Shown piece after piece: positions 58,116 through 64,000 of a stretch of DNA of 64,000 nucleotides. The stretch's first letter is position 1, and the number at the start of each line of letters is the position of its first letter. Under the pieces are notes generated by a model. The model ran no database searches. It was not told where the DNA came from and worked only from the letters and a program-made list of their open reading frames with translations. The stretch is from Juglans regia (Eukaryota > Streptophyta > Magnoliopsida > Fagales > Juglandaceae). The translations under genes were made by a program, and so were the position numbers. The stretch covers positions 16,910,341 to 16,974,340 of the forward strand of contig NC_049912.1 of the NCBI RefSeq assembly GCF_001411555.2, given 5' to 3'.

Positions 58116-58600
58116 ATAATGAAATGAGATATATGAAGGGTTAGTGTATTGTAGAGTAAAAAGTTGCTGATTTTAGTGAAAAAAGAGTGATCTGTTTTTT
58201 ACAATTTTAGCTTTATTGTGCATAAACTATATATCTTCCGAACATTTTGTCAGCTAGCTTGTATGTTTGGTGAATGACGTTATCTTTTATTGTGATTTGT
58301 TTTTCCTCTTTTTTTTTTTTTTAATATTATTTGCATTAGAATGTCATCTACCTGTCTTGACTATCATTTAATTTGAGCAAACTTTGTATTATATCCTCAT
58401 GTTGAGTATAAAAGTTTTCTTCTAAGTGAAATCGTCCATTAATGGATTCAGCTATTCTTAATTAAGTCGAAATCATGTCATGATCATGTCTTAAAAACAT
58501 GAGTTATAAGCAGCTTGAAAATAATTGTACGTAGTGTTAAGATTTAGCAGTTGACAAAAAGCTGTTAAAAGCCAACAACCTTAATTTTTCATAAAAGAAA
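58116..58600. other. Intergenic, no gene seen
   Basis: AT-rich, with a poly-T run at 58306-58322. Forms the 3' flank of the glycine-rich protein gene. Confidence 0.6.
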
Positions 58601-58620
58601 ATAAACTCTTTTATTAATAT
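58600..58620 (-). terminator. Poly(A) signal of the glycine-rich protein gene
   Basis: AATAAAAGAG on the minus strand (TTTATT on + near 58609-58614), about 180 nt after the stop codon. Confidence 0.5.
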
Positions 58621-58793
58621 TGACATCAAGCAGCAGTAACACAGAAAGATACACGTGAAAAAAAGAGAGGTACTAGGTTTTAGAACCACACAAACAGACA
58701 GCTCCCTGACTAAAATGCAGAGAGAACGTTATTTAGTAGGTAGAAAGGATGGTGTACTGTCATGGGCAACTTGGGAGCAGGAGGATGATCTCT

Positions 58794-59114
58794 CTAACGG
58801 GGGTGATTTCCTCCACCACCTCCCGGAGCACGCTGATCACCATGACGTCCTTCTCCTCCACCACCACCACCACCTTCATGGCCGGGGCCTCCCATTCCTT
58901 GACGTCCTCCACCTTCATGACCACCGGGTACTCCTCCCTGTTGTTTCCCCTGTCCTTGGGGACCAAGACCAAGCCCATCATCCTGACGTCCGCCGCCAAG
59001 GCCCATTCCTCCCGGCCCTGGTTTCCCTTCGCCCTGACCGTGTCCGCCTGGCCCTGGTTGTCCTTGATCTCCTTTGCCATGTCCGCCATGAGGTGGCTGT
59101 TCCTGATGAGACAT
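58794..59114 (-). CDS. Glycine-rich protein, 106 aa, single exon
   Basis: Open frame from the ATG at 59114 to TAG at 58794. By count 48 of 106 residues are Gly, with many His, Gln, Pro and charged residues; the start is MSHQEQPPHGGHGKGDQGQ and the end is a Gly run then NHPR. Repeats of GGHG/GGHEGGG and GQG type dominate. No signal peptide or membrane segment is seen, so a cytosolic or nuclear location is more likely than cell wall. Support for a real gene: a TATA box about 100 bp upstream, a CT/A-rich leader, an AATAAA signal downstream, and a GC-rich coding block in AT-rich surroundings. Gly-rich proteins of this kind are often stress-responsive, but I do not recognise this one and assign no function. 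Longer ORFs on the opposite strand are shadows. Confidence 0.75.
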   Translation of the reverse strand: MSHQEQPPHGGHGKGDQGQPGPGGHGQGEGKPGPGGMGLGGGRQDDGLGLGPQGQGKQQGGVPGGHEGGGRQGMGGPGHEGGGGGGGEGRHGDQRAPGGGGGNHPR

Positions 59115-59204
59115 TATTATTTCTCAGATATTAGAGTAGTGTTACACGTTGAATAGAAGATAGGTATATAAGATGGGAGGGATGATTCTACTACAAAGTA
59201 GTTT

Positions 59205-59222
59205 TGAGTTATTTATAGTATC
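59205..59222 (-). promoter_or_regulatory. TATA box of the glycine-rich protein gene
   Basis: The minus strand reads ACTATAAATAACTC. TATAAAT lies at 59211-59217, about 100 bp upstream of the ATG, leaving a leader of roughly 65-70 nt if transcription starts about 30 bp downstream. Confidence 0.6.
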
Positions 59223-59814
59223 GGAAGTGAGATCCATTCCACCTCAAACATTTTGCCACGTTACAACCAAGCTCCTTATCCTGAACTGATCAATGAATTC
59301 TAACCGCGCGTAAAAGATTATTCATCCCAATGGATAAGAACACAAAGACATCTTTTGAAAAATCAAACTTCCTTCGAGTACTGTGTGTGATTGGGATTGT
59401 GAACGTGTCGGTTCCTTCTTCCCTGTTCCAAGGCCTCGTTCATTTTGAATTATGAAGACTTTCTACGTGCTTGTTGTTCTCTCCTTTGGATAGATATCGC
59501 GCGTTTTCTTTTCTTTTCTGTGTTTCTCAGATTGAATCTGTCGGCAGAACGTATAGACATCCACTATGTTGACGTCCAAAGCTGTCAATATATGTATCGA
59601 TTGTACGTGGCGAATATTTTATATATGAAGAATTGTGGTCCGTTCATGAGGAGCAGACTGCAGATGAACACACGTGCTGTTTACTGCTCTATCGTAGGGA
59701 CTGGGGATGAGAGCTGATGAGGAGCATTCTTGTCCCGTTCTCTCAACTTATTTGGCCAATTATATTATTTGTTTTAATTTATGTTATGATAGATGCACTA
59801 AGCGTTGTGTTATT
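59223..59814. other. Intergenic, no gene supported
   Basis: Upstream flank of the glycine-rich protein gene. A 90-codon open frame at 59445-59717 (+) has no recognisable motif, and I see no promoter or splice evidence for it. Confidence 0.5.
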
Positions 59815-59945
59815 ATTTTTAAAAAAATAAATAAATAAAATATTTATATAAAATAAAAATTAATTTTTTAATAGTAAATCCTTCTCTTTTTTAAAGTGAC
59901 TACACGACTCTTGTGCACTCTATAACTACATGTAGCATTATAATT
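59815..59945. repeat. Foldback-MITE arm fragment, family B
   Basis: AAATTAATTTTTTAATAGTAAATCC, CTTTTTTAAAGTGACTACACGAC and CTTGTGCACTCTATAACTAC match an arm of the element at 57648-58115. Single arm only. Confidence 0.55.
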
Positions 59946-60389
59946 CTATGTTTTAATTAATGTTATTAATTTATATGTTTATTTATTCGTTAGGTTAGCC
60001 TCATTCATTACCCTTTATAATTCTGATTTCTAGTCGTGGAAATAATAAAGGAAGATTACAAGAAGAATTACAATAATGGAAAAATAGAGTAGAATTTAAA
60101 TAGTTTTAATAGAGTACGTACTACAACCTTATAAGTAATCATCCCTCTCATGTGATATTAAATAGTTTTATGTCTTCGATGCGAAAACGTTGAATTTTCA
60201 TAGGATCGTCTAAATTAAGGATAATCCTCTATAAGCACACTAAGACAAGGCAGACTATGAGTACTTCAATAGCTAGATTATGGGCAGCCAAATTCGATTC
60301 CCTTCTTGTATGAGTACTTCGATAGCGGTGAAAAATTGCATAAATCTTTTGGTATATTCAAATATTAGATGCCAAACTGACTGAGATTA
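59946..60389. other. Intergenic, no gene seen
   Basis: AT-rich, no ORF of note. GAGTACTTC recurs at about 60258 and 60312. Confidence 0.6.
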
Positions 60390-62045
60390 TGATTCAGATC
60401 ATTTAGGCTTTGACACTTCCAAACTCCGCTTGAATTTGATGGAACTTAAAGAGTTGGGGCATGCAACATAAAGTTACATATTCTCATTTAGAACAGTTAA
60501 GAATGCGATGCACCTAGCATGATTTTAACAATATGTAGTAATCACAGTGGATAAATTTTTTTAGCAATACACAATGTACGAGAATACTAATCCCAAAACA
60601 TAAATATTTCCATTAATATTCACATAAACAAAAGTCATAATATTTGTCCAACTTGTCTATAAACAAAATAATACGATACTGGAGATAGAACTCCATAGTT
60701 ACAGACGACAGAAAACCTAATCTAAACTCCAAGTTGCTAGCACAACTCGGTTATCAGTTCCAAAATAAAACCCAAATGCTGGAGGATCAACTCCATGAGC
60801 TCCCCGAGGCTCCTCCTCGACCTATTCAATGTCATCCAGCTGGGGGTGCACGGGTTCTCAGATCCCTGACATATCGTATATCATTATGGGAGAAATAGTA
60901 GTTGAGACAACCATAATGAGATTTACAAATCTCAACAAGTAAGGCTCCTAAACTACTAACAGTATAAATAAACATGATTGATAGTAACAATGACATGTGT
61001 ACTTGATGCACATGACCTTGCTTATGATAAACATGACATGCTTGTTTACTTAAGATAGACTTATACATAATGTCTTGTCTCATGGGGTTACCATGATGTA
61101 AACTTGACTTTTCATGCTTAATTTAATAATATTTCTTGACATGCTTCATGACATGATGGTCGTAACATGTGACAAATGATCATAATTGTCATACATAGCA
61201 ACATAGCATGGTATAACAGAATTCAATTTAATAAGCATAATTAAAACATGAATTTAATTGCATGAATCTCACCCCATACATACATAAGCATACCATAAAT
61301 AAGTTAGAAGTTAACTTATAGAATGTCGTATATAACATAAACATGGCGTAAACTGAAATAAGATACGTTCTAGGTTTAGAATTTCTCACTTAATCATTTT
61401 AAAACAGAACCTACAAACTTTGGACTTAACTTGCAAAATTACCCCTTAACTTTTAGAAAATCCCCTAAACTTAAGAAAATTGCAACCGGACTCCAAAACT
61501 TATCAAAATTTATGTACTTCTTGTAAATTTCATCCTAAATTAAAATATGGGCTTAGAATTTTCAAAAACTAAACTCTACAATGAGAACCTCATGGCTGAT
61601 TCATATAAAGACTGAAAACTATGATTTTGTTTGCTACTTGTCCATTTAACATACTAACATGCTTAACCAAAAATAACAACTCTCAAATATCACATCCAAG
61701 ACACTAAATCACGCCAAGACACTAAATCACACATTTTCCAAAGCTTAAATCGACCACTTCAAAGAATAACACAAAACATCAAGATCAAACTTAATCTTGG
61801 TGTTCTTGGTCTAATACTTTCATTTCAACTCTAAGGACTCCAAAAGTCCACAAACTTTACTTCTAACATGATCATCATTCAAACTTAGTTGATAGTATTC
61901 TTGATTAAGAACAAAAATACAAAACCCAACAAATGAATCTCGATTTACAAGGAAATTGTAGAAACCGAAACTTGCATGCTTTTTACTTGTATCATAGAGA
62001 CTAAATCCTTGATTTACATGCAATAAATCTTAAAACAATACATCC
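60390..62045. mobile_element. Decayed LTR-retrotransposon sequence
   Basis: 60390-60740 is related to 48078-48440. Downstream, CATGACATG/TAACATG words and AT-rich tracts continue to about 62040 without coding content. The minus-strand ORFs at 60832-61083 and 61820-62023 have no motifs. Ends unresolved. Confidence 0.4.
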
Positions 62046-62049
62046 ATAT

Positions 62050-64000
62050 ATGTAATACTCTGTTCCTTCCTTCTTACGTACGCTTCTTCTTTCTGACGTA
62101 TGTTCCGTCTTTATGATGTAAGCAAATCCCGAGGGCAGAGATTTTGTGATTATCTGCCCCTTCTATCTAGCGACTGCGAGACATGTCATGCGTGTTGAAC
62201 TATGATGGCGTGTTTCAAAAGATATCGTGTGACTTTCAGGGCACGCTCAGTATTTTAAATATGCTGGAAATATTTATAAGGAGTAATTCCAGTATTATTG
62301 AATTAAGATTTATCTTAAATACGATAATCATAATATTCTTGAAGAGCTCCAAAAATATTGTAATTGTTAGAAATTATTTTAATATCATTATTAAAATGAT
62401 TTCAATTATTTAAGATATTATGATATTTAAATTATGTTGAGAGCTTTTATTAATTAAATGATTTTATTATCTTTAATATGTTAAGTGAGATTTCATCATT
62501 TTATTAATGATGAAGAATATTATTTTATAAACTAAAGTTAGTTTAAAATAATATTCTACCTAAATTCCTCTAAGCACTTTTAATTAAGTTAATAGTTAAT
62601 ACATTTCAAATCAGTGTTTTAATCCCTCGCCATTAGATCGTTACGTGGATCCCCAGACGAATGGACTGGGTTAAATACCCAGACCCCCTCTCTTTCTCCC
62701 TCACTTTTCCCATAACTCTCTCTCTCCTCCTTCTCCATAGCGTACGCAGTACGCGGCTTCTCTCCACGCCGAACAGTTCCACGCCTCAACCGGTACTGCC
62801 GTGCATCGGTAGCCCTCACCGCCGGCACCACCAGCCGCACCTCCCTCCGACGAGCCCAACCAGCCCAGCCCCTCTCTCTCATGCTCTCCCTTTCTCCATT
62901 TCGGAAGTACACAGCCTGAATGGGCTTGGTGTGCGCAGCGCCGCTGTGCGCCCCCCAACAATGCCACCACTCCCACGACAGCTTCCTCTTCCACTGGCCA
63001 ACCTCCTCCAGCAAGCTCGGCCTCCACCGTGCAGTCCTCGCTCTCCCCTCACGGCAAGTAGCCGAAATGGGTCTTTGACCCATTTCCCCACCGTGTGCCG
63101 CCGTACGTAGCCACCCACGGCCACCAAGCGCCACCATGGACCTCCCCTCCCCTCCCCCTTCCTCCTCCACGTGACCCATGGCCAGAAGCCCTTCTCCACC
63201 GCACGGGCTTCCTCTCTTCACACGCACGGGTTGCACACCGTGCACCGCCACCCACAACAGATGACCACCACCTCCAGCCTCCTTAGGCCACCACTGAACT
63301 ATCCCAACCACCTACGGCCCCGATCTGCCACCCACGCACGCACACTCTCTCTCTCACTCTCCCACGGCTTCTCCTCCACCGTGAACCACCATGGCGCCAC
63401 CCCAGTGCCACCATGAGCTCCACCAGCAACCCCTCAACCCAACCCTAGGTCCAAACCACCACTTTGAGTGGTGGGTAATCACTGCACGTGATGGACAGCG
63501 ACTACGCGTGGTTGACCGCCACTGTACACGGCTAGATCCACCGTGTTACGCTCCTTGCCATCATCACAAGGCTACCACGAGCCCTTCCAAGGCCACACCT
63601 AGCTATCCAAACACCTAGACAGTTAACGTACGTAGGTTAGCCGCCACGTACGACACTTCCGACATTATTGGCTATGACGGTCAACGAGCAACGCACGGGT
63701 TATCCCGTCGATGGTATAACTCTCTATCCCTCGTATTTATATTAGATATTGATTAGTTGACTAGGTTGTGGACTATGCTGTTGGTATTGTGGAGTTGTGG
63801 TATTGTGATGTGGTGCTGTGTAACGACGTGTTGGGCATTCTGTGTGGTGAAGTGTTGGGCATATATGTGTTGGGTGGAGATGTGTTGTGCCGTGTAGTGT
63901 GGTTGTGGAGTATATGTTGTATTGGTGACGTGGCAAATGGAATGGGAATAGTACACGCTGGGTGTACTTTGTGTGTGGCGTAATGTGAGACAATGAGAGT
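62050..64000 (+). mobile_element. Long LTR, 5' part, running off the window
   Basis: Begins TGTAATACTCTGTTCC near 62050, the TGTAA start seen in the other LTRs here. After an AT-rich section, TTAAATACC at about 62671 (TATA-like) precedes a CT-rich and then C/GC-rich leader (62690-63560). From 63578 it is related to 3684-4300. Low-complexity ORFs on both strands (for example 62619-63311 - and 62661-63110 +) are not genes. The right end is outside the window. Confidence 0.55.

Noticed and set aside
58655..59156. Long + strand ORFs with His runs
   Set aside because: They are antisense to the glycine-rich protein gene, whose TATA box, stop and poly(A) signal are on the minus strand.
62619..63311. 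230-codon ORF on the minus strand
   Set aside because: Low-complexity antisense of the GC-rich leader zone of a long LTR; several overlapping ORFs exist on both strands and none has a known motif.

Overview
The window is nuclear DNA of a flowering plant, almost certainly a woody eudicot. It holds split genes with GT-AG introns, AT-rich intergenic DNA, and many LTR retrotransposons, L1-type LINEs, hAT elements and MITEs. Some small repeat families recall Fagales (walnut, hickory or oak relatives), but that is an impression from memory, not a result. Only three host genes can be supported.

Host genes. (1) A selenium-binding protein / methanethiol oxidase gene (SBP1 type), + strand, 11353-16280, seven exons, predicted 491 aa, intact. 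(2) A class A heat stress transcription factor of the HSFA5 type, - strand, 32435 to 28628, two exons, predicted 490 aa, intact. Its single intron sits at the conserved position in the DNA-binding domain and starts inside a (CT)n microsatellite. (3) A small single-exon glycine-rich protein gene, - strand, 59114 to 58794, 106 aa, with a TATA box and poly(A) signal. Nothing suggests that the three act together; they are islands in repeats.

Layout. 1-8900: LTR-retrotransposon debris, including a 1.4-kb direct repeat (2211-3648 and 5247-6654) around non-coding DNA that is related to the right edge of the window. 8900-11300: AT-rich DNA with MITE fragments. 11353-16500: SBP1. 16496 to about 27655: one old LINE on the - strand, split by two solo LTRs (19888-22183 and 24143-27374) with target-site duplications. 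28628-32540: HSFA5. 32733-33205: a 234-bp tandem duplication carrying a hairpin. 35323-36596: a non-autonomous hAT-like element with a perfect 8-bp duplication and promoter/5'UTR-like cargo. 37421-41516: an hAT-like MITE holding a 3.4-kb solo LTR. 42165-47747: Ty1/copia DNA arranged as partial element, shared LTR, element. 48498-50693: a LINE that keeps its 5' half only. 51830-57410: a nearly full-length but decayed LINE on the + strand. 57650-58115: a foldback MITE. 58600-59220: the glycine-rich protein gene. 60390-64000: LTR remnants and a long GC-rich LTR running off the edge.

I found no previously undescribed functional system. The most informative structures are the nested insertions: removing an insertion at its target duplication restores the host element, which gives a relative order of events. 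The copia array with a shared LTR, the hAT element with gene-like cargo, and the microsatellite at the HSFA5 splice donor also deserve attention. Coordinates of decayed repeats are approximate unless a target-site duplication fixes them.
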